A DNA stretch of 5,149 bases from positions 1 to 5,149 of the forward strand of contig JAUWFX010000127.1 in assembly GCA_030606765.1 (NCBI GenBank), read 5' to 3'. Source of the stretch: Dehalococcoidia bacterium (GTDB lineage: Bacteria; Chloroflexota; Dehalococcoidia; GIF9; AB-539-J10). Below, piece by piece: positions 4,619-5,149 of the stretch (the stretch's first letter is position 1; each line of letters begins with the position of its first letter). Under the pieces are notes generated by a model. That model searched no databases and was not told where the DNA came from. It worked only from the letters and a program-made list of their open reading frames with translations. The position numbers were made by a program, and so were the translations under genes.

Positions 4619-5149
4619 ACTTCAATACTATACCCTCAAGGACATTGGCGACATCTTCGCCTCGGTCAGTGGCGTTTTCCAGGTGCTCATAGATTTCACG
4701 CCACTTAATTACCTCACATGCGTCAAGATGGCAAACCTCAAATAGCTCGGCTAAGGCAGCATGATACACATCATCAGCCTCGTTTTCCAGGCTATTGATT
4801 TCCACACACTGCTTCAGAATCCATGGGAACTGGTCACGGTGACGCAAACGAGGCATTACCTCGTTCAACTTGTAGGCTACCTTGGCTACAATCGCGGCTA
4901 GCTCTTGAGCTCTTTCCGTAGGTTGGGCAATACGATAAAGGCAGGCTGTCCTGCCCGCAGCCTCGACGAAATCCATTATATCGTCCAAGCTATTGACCAG
5001 GAGAACAATATCCTCCCTGTCGATGGGAGTGACGAAGGTGCGGTGTAACCTCTGTACTATCTCGTGAGTGATGACGTCACCCCGATGTTCCAAATCCTTA
5101 AGTTGCTTGGCTTTCGCTTCAACATCTTCATAGTTGTCAAAGAGGTCAA
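4611..5149 (-). CDS. DUF47/PhoU-like phosphate transport regulator (5' end missing)
   Basis: This is the C-terminal 178 residues of a PhoU-like helical protein of the DUF47 (PF01865) family, usually found beside PiT transporters and thought to regulate phosphate uptake. The frame is open to the window edge, where the visible protein begins DLFDNYEDVEAKAKQLKDLE; family members are about 205-215 residues, so some 30 are lost. Acidic helices carry PhoU-type metal-binding patterns: EHRGDVITHEI, then ENEADDVYHAAL, then DRGEDVANVLEG near the end. TFVTPIDREDI is a characteristic family segment. A TTG at 5091-5093 is in frame but internal to the conserved region, so it is not the real start. The stop overlaps the transporter start by 8 bp, indicating a two-gene operon. 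Soluble and cytoplasmic by composition. Confidence 0.9.
   Translation of the reverse strand, partial: DLFDNYEDVEAKAKQLKDLEHRGDVITHEIVQRLHRTFVTPIDREDIVLLVNSLDDIMDFVEAAGRTACLYRIAQPTERAQELAAIVAKVAYKLNEVMPRLRHRDQFPWILKQCVEINSLENEADDVYHAALAELFEVCHLDACEVIKWREIYEHLENATDRGEDVANVLEGIVLKYA

Noticed and set aside
4182..4745. 187-residue plus-strand frame
   Set aside because: It is antisense to the phosphate transporter and DUF47 genes, whose motifs are unmistakable. The Ala/Thr/Pro-rich composition is typical of a shadow frame.

Overview
The window looks like a piece of a bacterial chromosome of moderate GC, probably from an uncultivated lineage. A Dehalococcoidia-like Chloroflexota is my best guess, from gene style and the type of intergenic repeats, but nothing here fixes the taxonomy. 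There is no rRNA, tRNA, CRISPR array or transposase. Five genes are clear, and a sixth short one is well supported by its promoter and ribosome binding site.

Layout: (1) 1-88 is a leader holding a dispersed-type GC-rich repeat and a strong ribosome binding site. (2) 89-1267 (+) encodes a divergent FtsZ/tubulin-family GTPase with no FtsZ C-terminal tail. (3) 1268-1314 is a short gap between convergent genes, with a perfect hairpin starting right at the stop codon. (4) 1315-3533 (-) is a small phage-derived-looking cassette read right to left: a 58-residue protein starting at TTG, an overlapping 114-residue protein, a 358-bp gap full of structured repeats, and an intact terminase large subunit (ATPase plus RNase H-fold nuclease). 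A consensus-like sigma-70 promoter with a 7-bp-arm palindrome at its start site lies just upstream (3564-3607). No portal, capsid, tail, integrase or lysis gene is present. (5) 3623-5149 (-) is a housekeeping pair, a DUF47/PhoU-like regulator (5' end beyond the window) overlapping by 8 bp a PiT-family phosphate transporter.

The phosphate pair is ordinary. The cassette is the part worth attention: an orphan terminase with two small partners and its own promoter, between housekeeping-type genes. Its 358-bp gap contains an exact 20-bp duplication of the terminase start codon region bracketing a 146-bp block with three perfect hairpins, then a roughly 170-bp AT-rich imperfect palindrome. One of those hairpins has the same architecture (7-bp stem, ACAAG loop, same orientation) as the hairpin at the other end of the terminase gene, so the gene is bracketed by related elements. 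Whether this is a decaying prophage relic, a domesticated nuclease or a mobile unit cannot be settled from one sequence.
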